64,000 bases of DNA from Shinella sp. CPCC 101442 (GCF_024704725.1 NZ_JALIQS010000002.1:620001-684000); one strand, 5' to 3'. Numbered from the stretch's first letter, positions 44,985 through 54,131 are shown. Translations and numbers: made by a program. Notes: generated by a model not told the origin, from the sequence alone.

Positions 44985-45929
44985 TCAGCGGTACTGGCCT
45001 GCCAGAGACTCGACGAGCGCGATGTTGTCCTTCGTCACGAAGCCCGGGCCGGTGAAGATGGAGTTCGACGGCGTCACACCGTAGCGGACGAAGTTCGTCA
45101 GCACCTGGATCGGGATCGAGCCCTGCAGGAACGGCTGCTGGTCGATCGCGAAGTTGATCGTGCCGTCCTTGATGGCCGCGGAGATTTCTGCGGAGAGGTC
45201 GAAGGTGCCGAAATACAGGTCGCCATCGAGGCCCATCTCCTTGACCGCCCGGATCGACGGTTCGGCCGAGTTAGGGCCGAGCGTCAGGATCGCACCGGTA
45301 TCGGGATTGGCGGTGAGATAGGCCTTCACCTTGTTCTGCACTTCCGACGGATCGATACCGGAATCGACCATCTGGTTGCCGAGTTCCACGCCGATGCCTT
45401 CGGCAAAGCCGCGGCACCGTTCAACGGAAGCAGGGTTGGTGATGTAGTGGTTGACGCAGAGGAAGCTCTTGATGCCCGCCTCCTTCGCGCGCTTGCCGGC
45501 ACCGAGACCCGCTTCATATTCCGGCTGGCCGACATGCATCAGTGCGCCGAGCTTCTGGCTTTCTTCCACCGTGCCGGAATTGACGGTGACCACCGGAATG
45601 CCCTTGGCAACGGCATCCTTTATCGGTCCTTCCAGCACGTTGAAATCGGCGATCGTGACGATGATGCCGTCGACGCCGGCCGCCGAGCTCTGCTGCACGA
45701 GGCGCGCCATGTCGGCAAGGTCGCCGCTCGGCGGGTTACGATATTCGGTCGTAACGCCCATCTGCTCGTTCGTGACCTTGATCGCGTTCTTGATGACGTT
45801 GAACCAGCTGTCGCTATCCGGGCCATGGCTGATCCAGACGAATTTCTCGCCGTCCGCATTGGCGATACCGGCAAACGCCGTCGTGGCAAGCAGCGCGCCG
45901 AGGGCGAGCGATTGCAGAATTTTCTTCAT
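44985..45929 (-). CDS. ABC importer B substrate-binding protein
   Basis: 314 residues with signal peptide 1-25 (cut after IANA). It is a periplasmic-binding protein type 1 fold: FVWISHGPDSDSWFNVIKNAI at the ligand loop, GVDGIIVTIADFNVLEGPIKDAVAKGIPVVTVNSG, and TLGPNSAEPSIRAVKEMGLDGD. It captures a sugar or cyclitol for permease 43787-44908. The ATG at 45929 has GGGAGGAAA upstream. It follows the dioxygenase gene by 64 bp in one operon. Confidence 0.88.
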   Translation of the reverse strand: MKKILQSLALGALLATTAFAGIANADGEKFVWISHGPDSDSWFNVIKNAIKVTNEQMGVTTEYRNPPSGDLADMARLVQQSSAAGVDGIIVTIADFNVLEGPIKDAVAKGIPVVTVNSGTVEESQKLGALMHVGQPEYEAGLGAGKRAKEAGIKSFLCVNHYITNPASVERCRGFAEGIGVELGNQMVDSGIDPSEVQNKVKAYLTANPDTGAILTLGPNSAEPSIRAVKEMGLDGDLYFGTFDLSAEISAAIKDGTINFAIDQQPFLQGSIPIQVLTNFVRYGVTPSNSIFTGPGFVTKDNIALVESLAGQYR

Positions 45930-45993
45930 GAACGATTTCCTCCCGAAATTGGCTTCCTGTTTCCTCCCCGCCCGAAGCCATTGCGGGTAATTT

Positions 45994-47103
45994 TTAAGCG
46001 GCGCGCTTGGCACCCTGTGCGGAAAGCGCTGCGTCGAGCTGCGCCTCATCCCAACCTTCCACGACGGCCCGGGCAAGCAGCTCCTGCTGGCTTTCCGGTG
46101 CGAGACCGCCAAGCGGCGGGTCGGTGTCGAGATTGGTCGGAAACGGATAACCGTCCGCGGTCGCGGCAATCACCGCCCGCCGTCCTTCAGGCGACAGTGC
46201 CGCCAGATGTGGATAGACGGCGCGGGCCATGGCCGTGCGGTCGAGATTTTCCATGTGGCGGGCGAAGGCGGATGCCGTCTGGATAAGATTGACCATGCGC
46301 ACGACATCCGCCGTCCGGTTCTCACCGGCGGCATGGAACAGCGCCGGGCTGAAGAAGATGGCATCGCCCTTTTCCAGGGGAAGCTGGACGCAATGTTCTT
46401 CGAAATAGGCCTGGAATTCCGGCCGCGTGGCGGCGACATAACCCGGCAGGTAGCGCTGCGAATGCGGCAGCAGCTTCGTCGTTCCGCTCTCGACGGGCAT
46501 GTCGCAATGGGCGACGCCGCCCTGCAGGATGAGGGTCGGGCCGGTGGCGTGGATGTGCGTCGGATATTCCGCCATCTGCTCCGGCTTCATGAAGCCGAGG
46601 TGGTAATCGCGATGTGGCGCCTGCGCCTTGCCGCCGGGGCGCACCTGATTGACCTGCGTGGCGATCTGGTAACCCGGGCCGAGCCAGGCGCGGCAGGCAA
46701 TGTCGATCACCGGATTGGCCATGTAGCGGGCGTAGACGGCGGGATTGCGCAGGCACAGCTTCTGCAGGCTGTTCCAGATACGGTCATTGGCACCGGCCTT
46801 GGCAAAGTGATCACCCGCGGCCGTGCCTGCCGCGCGCTCGTCGGCGATGATCTGGCGAAACACGTCACTGGCCGCATCGATGGCGCCAGGATCGGTGAAA
46901 GCGCGCTTCACCACGAAAACACCCGGCCCCTCGCCGATGACCGAGGCCCATTCCGGGCCGATGGCATCGTTGACGGACGCGCCGTCATAGATCGGGATGT
47001 TCTTCTCGATGGCAATGGCCGTCGGGCACATCGCCTTCGTGGTTTCGGTTTCGACCTCGCGCCGGAACTGCGCAAGATCGATCACCGCTGCAATGTCACT
47101 CAT
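45994..47103 (-). CDS. Phytanoyl-CoA dioxygenase (PhyH)-family enzyme
   Basis: 369 residues. The Fe(II) site is HRD in QAPHRDYHLGF (HxD) with a distal His in FSPALFHAAGENRT, whose Arg would bind 2-oxoglutarate. It belongs to non-heme dioxygenases that hydroxylate or demethylate small molecules with 2-oxoglutarate and O2. First gene of importer B operon, with operator site 6 122 bp upstream. By context it may act on the imported ligand, for example by removing an O-methyl group from a methyl-inositol; this is inference. The ATG at 47103 has GGGAGGAGG upstream. Confidence 0.8.
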   Translation of the reverse strand: MSDIAAVIDLAQFRREVETETTKAMCPTAIAIEKNIPIYDGASVNDAIGPEWASVIGEGPGVFVVKRAFTDPGAIDAASDVFRQIIADERAAGTAAGDHFAKAGANDRIWNSLQKLCLRNPAVYARYMANPVIDIACRAWLGPGYQIATQVNQVRPGGKAQAPHRDYHLGFMKPEQMAEYPTHIHATGPTLILQGGVAHCDMPVESGTTKLLPHSQRYLPGYVAATRPEFQAYFEEHCVQLPLEKGDAIFFSPALFHAAGENRTADVVRMVNLIQTASAFARHMENLDRTAMARAVYPHLAALSPEGRRAVIAATADGYPFPTNLDTDPPLGGLAPESQQELLARAVVEGWDEAQLDAALSAQGAKRAA

Positions 47104-47224
47104 GAAATCCTCCTCCCGATCTGTATTGAATCCCGCACAAGACAGCACTCGACGCTCTCGCAACAACGCCGTTTGCGCGTTGCAAGTCATTGCCGGGATT
47201 AAGTAATTGCATTTATCCTCGATG

Positions 47225-47240
47225 AGCAACATTAATTGCA
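47225..47240. promoter_or_regulatory. GCAA-N6-TTGC operator upstream of the dioxygenase/importer B operon (site 6)
   Basis: AGCAACATTAATTGCA, with GCAA at 47226-47229 and TTGC at 47236-47239. A looser GCAA-N4-TTGC occurs at about 47182-47193. Confidence 0.6.
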
Positions 47241-47307
47241 GATGTTGGAATGTCAACACACTTCGCGCCTATGGCGCAGGAGAGAGAAACAACCCTTCGG
47301 AAAGACC

Positions 47308-47339
47308 AAAAAAAATCGGCGCCGGTGTGCGGCGCCGAT
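47308..47339 (-). terminator. Intrinsic terminator of the importer C operon
   Basis: On the minus strand ATCGGCGCC-(7 bases)-GGCGCCGAT is followed by eight Ts, 30 bp after the stop of the last permease gene. Confidence 0.93.
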
Positions 47340-47368
47340 GCGGTCAGACAGGGTGAGAGAAGGTGCCG

Positions 47369-48343
47369 CTACTTGCGGATCGCCCAATTCCGGAGCGATT
47401 TGTCACCATAGGCCGCCCCGACGACGATGAGGCCGAGAATGAGGATGAACCATTGCGGCTGAACGCCGGTGACGACCAGGTAGGACTGGATGGAGGACAG
47501 GACGAAGGCGCCCATCAGGGCTCCGATCAGCGAGATCCGCCCGCCAGCCAGCAGGCAACCACCCAGAACACAGGAGGCAATGGCCTGCAACTCCATCAGT
47601 CGCCCCATGGATCCATCGGCAAATCCGAGCTTTCCAGCCTCCAGCGCGCCGGCAAAGGCGGCGAGCATGCCGCAGATGACGAATGCGGATAGCTTGATGC
47701 GATCGACACGCACACCGCGCGAATGCGCGCTGTCCGCCGAGCCACCGACGGCCAGCAGCCGGTTGCCGAATGGCATCGCCTTCAGAACAACGATGAGAAC
47801 CGCAAAGACCGCGATCAACCAGAACAGGGCGGTGTTGAAGCCGAGAAAATCACCGCCACCGAGAAGGGAGTACGTCCAACCATTGCGCTCGGCATAGGGA
47901 ATGGAAAACGAAAAGCCGTCCGTCAACGCGATCGCTATGCCACGAAAGATCATCAATGTGCCAAGGGTGATGATCAGCGAGGGTGTCTTCGTCCTGGTGA
48001 TGAGCCAGCCGTTCACATAACCGATAGCCGCGCCAACGGCGATGGCAGCCAAAGCGGCAAATACGGGATCGATACGGGCGGCAAGCCAGAGATGGGCGAG
48101 CGCACCCATGCCGAAGGTCGAGCCGACCGAAATGTCGATCTCACCGGTCCCGATCACGATGGCGACACCCAGACTCATCAGCCCGAGTGTTGCCGTGACC
48201 TGCATGATCGTGCCGATATTATAGAGGTTGGCCCAACGCCCGTCCGAGGTCGATGCGAAAATGACGATCAGGATGGCGCCGATCAGGAAGATGCCGATTT
48301 CCGTGTGGCGGCGAATGAGGGGCTTTGCTGCGGAGAGCGCCAT
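47369..48343 (-). CDS. ABC importer C permease 2 (CUT2 family)
   Basis: 324 residues with nine to ten helices. Core motifs are GTGEIDISVGSTFGMGALAHLW and ASCVLGGCLLAGGRISLIGALMG. Its ATG shares one base with the ATPase stop (TGATG). Together with the second permease at 49131 it would make a heterodimeric channel, as in autoinducer-2/rhamnose-type importers, unlike importers A and B with one permease each. Confidence 0.9.
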   Translation of the reverse strand: MALSAAKPLIRRHTEIGIFLIGAILIVIFASTSDGRWANLYNIGTIMQVTATLGLMSLGVAIVIGTGEIDISVGSTFGMGALAHLWLAARIDPVFAALAAIAVGAAIGYVNGWLITRTKTPSLIITLGTLMIFRGIAIALTDGFSFSIPYAERNGWTYSLLGGGDFLGFNTALFWLIAVFAVLIVVLKAMPFGNRLLAVGGSADSAHSRGVRVDRIKLSAFVICGMLAAFAGALEAGKLGFADGSMGRLMELQAIASCVLGGCLLAGGRISLIGALMGAFVLSSIQSYLVVTGVQPQWFILILGLIVVGAAYGDKSLRNWAIRK

Positions 48344-49113
48344 CAGACCGCCTCCTTCTCGACGACCCGACCGCCCTGGCGGATGACGTCTTCAAGCGCT
48401 TCCGCCGACATGCTGTCCGTCGACGCATCGGCAACCTTCTCACCGTTTTCCATGATGACGATGCGATCGGCGAGCTTGTGTACCTGGAAGATGTCATGCG
48501 TGATGTAGATGACGAGCAGGCCCTGCTCCTTCAGCTGCACCGCCAGTTCGTTGACATGCTCGCGTTCGCGCACCGACAGGTGGTTGGTCGGCTCATCCAT
48601 GATGACGACGCGGTTCTTGAACTCAACGGCCCGGCCGATCTTGACCGATTGGCGCTCACCGCCCGACAGCCGCTCCACCTCGTCATCGGCCGAGACGTTC
48701 TCGCGAAGACCGAACTGGCGGATGACACGGCTGGATTTCTCACGCATCTTGGCGAAATCGAGAAACGGTATACCGAAGATGCGTTTGACCGGCTCCCGGC
48801 CGAGATAAAAGTTGCGTGCGATCGACAGGTTGTCGCACAGGCCGACGGACTGCTGGATGGTCTCGATGCCCTGGTCGATGGCGAGCTTCGGGTGAAACTT
48901 CTCGACCTTCTTGCCGTCGAAGAAGACCTCGCCTTTCGACGGGGCGTGGATGCCGCACAGAACACGGATCAGCGTGGTCTTGCCGGCACCATTGTCGCCG
49001 ACCAGACCGATCAGTTCGCCAGCATTGAAATCGACCGAAACGTTCTTCAGAGCGTGAAAGGCACCGAAATAGAGGTCGAGGTTTTTCACCTGGATCAGGG
49101 GTTGTTGGGTCAT
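48343..49113 (-). CDS. ABC importer C ATPase (single domain)
   Basis: 256 residues. Walker A is GDNGAGKTTLI, the signature LSGGERQSVKIGRAV and Walker B VVIMDEPTNHLS. It is a single domain, so a homodimer with two permeases. The ATG at 49113 has GGGAGGA seven bases upstream and starts 17 bp after the permease 1 stop. Confidence 0.92.
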   Translation of the reverse strand: MTQQPLIQVKNLDLYFGAFHALKNVSVDFNAGELIGLVGDNGAGKTTLIRVLCGIHAPSKGEVFFDGKKVEKFHPKLAIDQGIETIQQSVGLCDNLSIARNFYLGREPVKRIFGIPFLDFAKMREKSSRVIRQFGLRENVSADDEVERLSGGERQSVKIGRAVEFKNRVVIMDEPTNHLSVREREHVNELAVQLKEQGLLVIYITHDIFQVHKLADRIVIMENGEKVADASTDSMSAEALEDVIRQGGRVVEKEAV

Positions 49114-49130
49114 TTGAGCGTCCTCCCGCG

Positions 49131-50087
49131 TCAAACGCTGTGCCCGAGAAAGCGGGCAAGCTTCTGATTGAAAATAACCGCCACGATGAGAACGGCGCCG
49201 ACGAATGTGATGTACCAGGACGATGGTGCGCCGAGCGCGATCAGCTCGTAGCGGAAGCTGACGACGACCAAGGCGCCGAGGATGACCCCGAGGATCGACC
49301 CTCGCCCGCCGGTCAGCAGGCACCCGCCGATCACCGCCGCCGAGATGGCTTCAAGCTCCATGTTCTCGCCGAGCGTCACATGGGTCTGCGGCTGGTTGCA
49401 CAGCGTCAGGATGCCGGCGAAGCCTGCGAGCAAAGAGCAGAGGACGAAGGCCGCCGTCTTGACGCGGTCGGTGCGAACGCCACGCGATTCAGCGCTTTCC
49501 CGACTGCCGCCGGTCGCCAAAAGACGGTTTCCGAAACGGGTGCCCCAGAGCATGATTGCCAGCAGGACGGAAATGATACCGACCCAATAGATGGCCGCGG
49601 AAATTCCGAAAAGCTCGCCGCCCAGGACGCGGGTCAGGGCGTGGGTGCGGGCATCCGGGGAGAAATTATGAACGGATCCACCCGTCCAGACGTAGATGAT
49701 GCCGCGCGCCGCAAACAGGCCGCCAAGCGTGACGATCATCGATGGAAGCTCGCCTTTCACGACGGCGGTTCCCTGGATAAAGCCGGCCGCCGCCGCGATG
49801 AGCAGAGCCACGACCAGAGAGCCGGGCACGCCGAGAGAGGGCTCCAGCGTTATGAAGGCCACGCCGGTCAGCCCGTAGATCGACCCGACGGACAGATCGA
49901 TCTCCTTCGTCATAATCACGAGGGCCTGACCCAACGCCACCAGGGCGAGGATGGCTGTGAACTGCGTGACGTTGGACAGGGTCTGTACCGTCCACCATCC
50001 GGAAAAATCGATTACGGTGAAAACGGCCAGCATGGCGATGACGCCGACGGTCGCGCCAAAACCCTGGCTGCGGACAAGGTATTGCAT
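49131..50087 (-). CDS. ABC importer C permease 1 (CUT2 family)
   Basis: 318 residues with about ten helices. Core motifs are TKEIDLSVGSIYGLTGVAFITL and AAVIGGCLLTGGRGSILGVILG. It is paralogous to permease 2 at 47369. The ATG at 50087 follows AGGACCAAGA; longer in-frame starts would run into the binding-protein gene. A hairpin at 50133 separates it from that gene. Confidence 0.9.
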   Translation of the reverse strand: MQYLVRSQGFGATVGVIAMLAVFTVIDFSGWWTVQTLSNVTQFTAILALVALGQALVIMTKEIDLSVGSIYGLTGVAFITLEPSLGVPGSLVVALLIAAAAGFIQGTAVVKGELPSMIVTLGGLFAARGIIYVWTGGSVHNFSPDARTHALTRVLGGELFGISAAIYWVGIISVLLAIMLWGTRFGNRLLATGGSRESAESRGVRTDRVKTAAFVLCSLLAGFAGILTLCNQPQTHVTLGENMELEAISAAVIGGCLLTGGRGSILGVILGALVVVSFRYELIALGAPSSWYITFVGAVLIVAVIFNQKLARFLGHSV

Positions 50088-50132
50088 GGTTCTTGGTCCT
50101 GCTCGTTGATATGCGCCGCGGGATGCGCAAAG

Positions 50133-50168
50133 GAGGGCAGCCAGCCTGTCGAAAGGCCAGCCGCCCTC
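50133..50168 (-). other. Hairpin between binding-protein and permease genes of importer C
   Basis: GAGGGCAGCCAGCCT (from 50133) pairs with AGGCCAGCCGCCCTC (to 50168) apart from one mismatched pair, giving a long stem in the mRNA just past the binding-protein stop. It may tune expression as the similar element in operon B does. Confidence 0.6.
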
Positions 50169-50185
50169 GCCCGGGAGGGTACCGG

Positions 50186-51214
50186 TTACCAGGTGTTCTG
50201 TTCGTCGTAGGCCTTGTCGCCGAACACGCCGCGGACCTGCGTGGCCCACTGATCCGCATTATCCTTGTTGATCACGAGCGGGCCCGTGAGGATGCTCTGC
50301 TGGGGCGCGTATCCGAACTTCTTGTTCCAATACAGCCACTCCATGGGCGCGTAGCCCTGCAGCCAGAAACCCTGGCTGTTCGTCGCGAGAATATGCCCCG
50401 CGCGCACGCCTTCGATCGATACCGGGCCTTCATCGACGGTCAGGACGGTGACGCCCTTGTCGTCGACGTCGGGATCGAGCTTCATCTCGTTCGCCACACC
50501 CCAGGCCCAAGGGGACGACCAGCCGGCGACCGTGAAGATATAGTTGGTGTCCGGATTGGCCTGCAGGAACGACTGCAGCGTGTTGCGCGCCGTTGCCGGC
50601 TCCGCGCCGATGAAGAGTTCGTCGAACTTGGCGCCCGCCTTCTCCATCACTTCTTTCATGCCGGCGCAGCGGGCCTTGAGGCCCTGATGCGCCGAGTCAT
50701 GGCTTGCGCAGACCACATGTGTCGGCTTCGGGATTTCGCCGGCCTCGACCTTCGTCAGCGCATATTCCCCGAGCTTCTTGCCCGTCAGGAACTCGTCGCC
50801 GCCGACATAGGTGAGATAGGGAATGCGCTCGCCATCCGGACGGCCGTCCGGGATGTTGAAGGCGACGACCGGGATGCCCGCCTCGATTGCCTTGCGCAGC
50901 GGGCCTTCGAAGGCGTCGGAACTGACGATCGGTACGGCAATGCCGTCCGGCTGCGTCGCGATCGCCTGTTCGAGCAGGCGTACATGCTCCTGAACGGAGT
51001 AGTTGTTCGTGGAAATATATTCGGTCTTCACGTCCGGATATTTTGCTTCGAACTCCTTCAGGGACGTCGTCAGCCAGTTCATGTTCGGGTCGTTGGAGCC
51101 GATATGCGACACCATGACGAAACGATACTGCTTTTCGGCATCCTGCGCATGGGCGACCCCAAGTGCGGCAGACGCCAAAAGCGCGGAATACAGGATGCTT
51201 TTTCCAATGTTCAT
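50186..51214 (-). CDS. ABC importer C substrate-binding protein
   Basis: 342 residues with signal peptide 1-23 (cut after AHA). It is a periplasmic-binding type 1 fold: FVMVSHIGSNDPNMNWLTTSL at the ligand loop, and VVAFNIPDGRPDGERIPYLTYVGGDE and TVAGWSSPWAWGVANEM near the hinge. It is longer than the other two binding proteins and shares little beyond the fold, so it probably has a different ligand. First gene of its operon. GGAGGAGGAA precedes the ATG, and operator site 7 lies 114 bp upstream. Confidence 0.88.
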   Translation of the reverse strand: MNIGKSILYSALLASAALGVAHAQDAEKQYRFVMVSHIGSNDPNMNWLTTSLKEFEAKYPDVKTEYISTNNYSVQEHVRLLEQAIATQPDGIAVPIVSSDAFEGPLRKAIEAGIPVVAFNIPDGRPDGERIPYLTYVGGDEFLTGKKLGEYALTKVEAGEIPKPTHVVCASHDSAHQGLKARCAGMKEVMEKAGAKFDELFIGAEPATARNTLQSFLQANPDTNYIFTVAGWSSPWAWGVANEMKLDPDVDDKGVTVLTVDEGPVSIEGVRAGHILATNSQGFWLQGYAPMEWLYWNKKFGYAPQQSILTGPLVINKDNADQWATQVRGVFGDKAYDEQNTW

Positions 51215-51327
51215 AAGGTTCCTCCTCCTTGACTGGAAACAAACGGAGTTTTCGATGCGAGCGGATTGCTCAGTCGTTTTCAGACGGCATCACAGGCAAC
51301 CTCCACGCTGCCTGCCGAACTCCTCGA

Positions 51328-51343
51328 TGCAACATTTATTGCA
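51328..51343. promoter_or_regulatory. GCAA-N6-TTGC operator upstream of importer C (site 7)
   Basis: TGCAACATTTATTGCA, with GCAA at 51329-51332 and TTGC at 51339-51342. Confidence 0.65.
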
Positions 51344-51727
51344 TTAATTTAAGATGGTCAACATTTATTCCAGAACGGGAACGAGATCGACACTGCTGTC
51401 AGCGTTTGTGACTCTCTCGAGCGACCTGATCACGAGGCCGCTGGGACGTATTTTCATTGATGAGGATGATGGTTCACAAGGTTTTCATGGGGCGAATTCC
51501 GATTTCTTCTCCATCAAATGAGAGCATCGGATGGCAGCTAGCCAAGTCACTGAAATAATTTTATCTATTCGAAAGACGAAGCAAGAATGATGTAAATTGC
51601 ATCGCAAATTTGCGGCTTTTGAAGTGCGAATGCCGCATCCCAGGCGAAATGGCCGGATATGGCGACCATCGCCGGTGGACAGCTATGTCATTTCGGTCGA
51701 CACCAAAGGCATGCGCTCCGAGCGCCC
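51344..51727. other. Intergenic stretch, no gene seen
   Basis: 384 bases upstream of the importer C operon and past the lacI-type gene, AT-richer than the genes. Apart from operator site 7 at its edge I see no convincing ORF, terminator or RNA. Confidence 0.5.
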
Positions 51728-52753
51728 CTACAGGCCGCAATTGTATCGCGTGTGAACGAGAACCTGGGAATAGCCCGGCTCGCTGGTCACGCCATTCAGA
51801 TTGCTCTTGATCCAACGGGCCGCCGCGGTGAGTTCGGCGGCGAAATCATGCGAAATGACATAGTCCATCACCCCGGACTCCAGCAGCGCGCGGGAATGGA
51901 CGGACAGTTCATGGCCGACAAACACCGTTTCACCCGCCTTGCCGGCATTTTCCAGCGCCTTGGCGATCCCGCGATTGGCGCCGGCCACATTGTAGATTGC
52001 TGCAGGATGCCCATTCGCCTCGAAATATCGCGTCAACTGTTCGCATGTGCTCTCCGGTCTTTCATCCGAGATCATGCGCTCCTCGATCTTCAGATACGGG
52101 AAATCGGACCGCAGAACCCGCCGAAAGCCCATCTCGCGCTCCTGCTGGCAGCGAAACGGCACGCTCATGACAAGCAGGATGCTGCTGTTTTCCTTCGGCA
52201 GGGCATTGCCGATCAACAGGGCCGCAACGCTTCCGGCGGCGTACTGGTCGTTGCCGACATAGGTGCTTCGTCGCGAACTCGGCAGGTCCGTCGTCAGGCA
52301 GACCACCGGCCGGCCGATGGTCCGGAGCTTTCGAATGGCCCGGTTGGTTGCCGGATGCTCCCGGCCGATGACGACGACGCCATCCGCCTCCCCGCCCTCC
52401 TGCTCGATCCGCCGCGCAAAGGCGAGCGGTTCGGCATCGCTTGTCGTCACATACACCCCTTGTATGTCGATGCCGGCCTGCGTGCGATTTACCTCCGACA
52501 CGGCCGCCGCCATGGCCGCGTTGAATGTCTCGCCGGACTCACAGAACAATCGGATGAGGACGGGGACGTCGCTGTCGGCGCTCTCATGGCGAAGTTTTTC
52601 AAGCGCCGCGAGAACCCGTGCCCGGGTCTTCTCCCGCACACCACTGCGGTTGTTGAGCACCCGGTCGACCGTCGCGGAGCCCACAGCAGCGATCTTGGCG
52701 ATCGCATGAACCGACGGCCCCTTCCATGTTCCAGGCTTCACGGGTTTTGGCAT
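51728..52753 (-). CDS. LacI-family transcription regulator
   Basis: 341 residues. The N-terminal helix-turn-helix and hinge helix (about 13-62) read VHAIAKIAAVGSATVDRVLNNRSGVREKTRARVLAALEKL, followed by a sugar-binding domain of the periplasmic-binding type with a long ligand region. It resembles regulators with a VDRVLN helix found next to CUT2 importers. It may control importer C or the divergent dehydrogenase gene at 53106. The ATG at 52753 has GGGGAAA just upstream. Confidence 0.87.
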   Translation of the reverse strand: MPKPVKPGTWKGPSVHAIAKIAAVGSATVDRVLNNRSGVREKTRARVLAALEKLRHESADSDVPVLIRLFCESGETFNAAMAAAVSEVNRTQAGIDIQGVYVTTSDAEPLAFARRIEQEGGEADGVVVIGREHPATNRAIRKLRTIGRPVVCLTTDLPSSRRSTYVGNDQYAAGSVAALLIGNALPKENSSILLVMSVPFRCQQEREMGFRRVLRSDFPYLKIEERMISDERPESTCEQLTRYFEANGHPAAIYNVAGANRGIAKALENAGKAGETVFVGHELSVHSRALLESGVMDYVISHDFAAELTAAARWIKSNLNGVTSEPGYSQVLVHTRYNCGL

Positions 52754-53105
52754 TTTCCCCTCACGGTCTGATGCAATTCAAATCAGTGAATCGAATGGAC
52801 GCATGCTCGACGCCCAGCGTATTAAGACCTTGCCATGGATTTGTGCGCTGCGAAATATTTGATGCAAAAAACATCGAATTCCGCCCGTCACTGCCGTTGA
52901 ATGATGGCATTTCAATCCAGATAATCCAACCGGTCAGCTGCAGAAAGCTCTTCACGTTCGACGCCGGCATGGCTTCTCAGCGACGCGTGGGCTGCTCAAG
53001 TCCGGGCCCAATCAGCAAGGCTCTCAACGTGCACCGTCTGGCGGAAACGCGCCCATGGCGTCCCCCGCCGCTGCGCTTACACGCTTCGAAAACAAGGAAC
53101 TTGGA
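52754..53105. other. Regulatory interval between lacI-type and dehydrogenase genes
   Basis: 352 bases between divergent genes. It holds two inverted repeats: CTGAT-N9-ATCAG (52768-52786) right before the lacI-type start, and TTTGATG-N7-CATCGAA near 52857-52877 with one mismatch. Either could be a LacI-type operator. No ORF is convincing. Confidence 0.35.
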
Positions 53106-54119
53106 ATGTCCGTCAGAATTGCAATCATCGGCGCAGGTATCATGGGTGCCGACCACGCACGGATCGTCTCGGAGGATTTGCCCGGAGCCGTGCTGCAGGT
53201 CGTCTGCGATGCCTCCGAAGCGCGCGCCCGTGCAATCGCGGAAGATTGCGGTGCAGCCGATATCTCCACCGACCCGCTCCGGACAATCCGGCGCGACGAC
53301 ATCGACGCAGTGATCATCGCCAGTCCGGACGACACCCATGCGCCCCTCTCGCTTGCCGCGATCGAGGTGGGAAAGCCGGTGCTGTGCGAAAAGCCTCTAT
53401 CGCAGAACTCCCGCGAATGCCTTGCGGTTATCGACGCGGAAGTGGCGCGCGGTCGTCGCTTCGTTCAGCTCGGCTTCATGCGCCGCTTCGACCCGTCCTA
53501 TCGCGACATGAAGGCAGCCCTTGCAGACGGCTCGCTCGGTCGGGCGATCATGATGCACAACACGCACAGGAATGTCGAAGCGCCGGCGAACTTTACCGGG
53601 CAGATGGCGATTACCAACTCGGCCCCGCATGAATTCGATGTCGCCCGCTTCATGCTCGATGCCGACTATACCGCGATATCCGTCTTTCAGCCGACAGGCG
53701 TCGACGCCTCGAAAACCGGCGCTCCCGTCTTCATGGTTCTCGAAACCGACCGGGGCCAACTCGTCAACATCGAGGTCAACAACAACGCCGCCTATGGCTA
53801 CGACGTACGTGGCGAATTGGTGGGTGAGCAGGGGTCGATCCAGCTCAGTGCCCCGGTCCACACGCGCCGCAACGGCCATCTCATGGCGTTCGAACACTAT
53901 CCGCCTGACTGGCGCCCACGCTTTGCGGAAGCCTACCGCCTGCAGAACAAGGCCTTTCTGAATTTCGTACGAACCGGCGCGTTCCCCGCGATCGCTTCCG
54001 ACAGCTGGGACGGCTACTGCGCCACCCTCGTCGCCGAAGCCGGCGTCGAGGCGTTGCGAACGGGCAAGCGCGTCAGCCTCGACACGATGGTCAGGCCCTC
54101 CCTCTACAACGCTCGATAA
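53106..54119 (+). CDS. Inositol dehydrogenase-like Gfo/Idh/MocA protein
   Basis: 337 residues. IAIIGAGIMGADHARIV begins the Rossmann fold, CEKPLSQNSRECL (about 97-109) has the catalytic Lys, GFMRRFDPSYRDM follows, and NSAPHEFDVARFML has the Asp/His region. The size and blocks are those of inositol 2-dehydrogenase relatives. It lies 12 bp before a TIM-barrel isomerase and a truncated RpiR gene, a second small catabolic operon. AAGGAAC lies before the ATG at 53106. Confidence 0.82.
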   Translation: MSVRIAIIGAGIMGADHARIVSEDLPGAVLQVVCDASEARARAIAEDCGAADISTDPLRTIRRDDIDAVIIASPDDTHAPLSLAAIEVGKPVLCEKPLSQNSRECLAVIDAEVARGRRFVQLGFMRRFDPSYRDMKAALADGSLGRAIMMHNTHRNVEAPANFTGQMAITNSAPHEFDVARFMLDADYTAISVFQPTGVDASKTGAPVFMVLETDRGQLVNIEVNNNAAYGYDVRGELVGEQGSIQLSAPVHTRRNGHLMAFEHYPPDWRPRFAEAYRLQNKAFLNFVRTGAFPAIASDSWDGYCATLVAEAGVEALRTGKRVSLDTMVRPSLYNAR

Positions 54120-54131
54120 GGAACTTCCCCA

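Noticed and set aside
47182-47193. GCAAGTCATTGC as an eighth operator
   Set aside because: The spacer between GCAA and TTGC is four bases instead of six, unlike all other copies.
51588-51614. Repeated ATTGC/GCAAATTTGC words upstream of importer C as further operators
   Set aside because: GCAA and TTGC are two bases apart, not six, and they lie far from any start codon.
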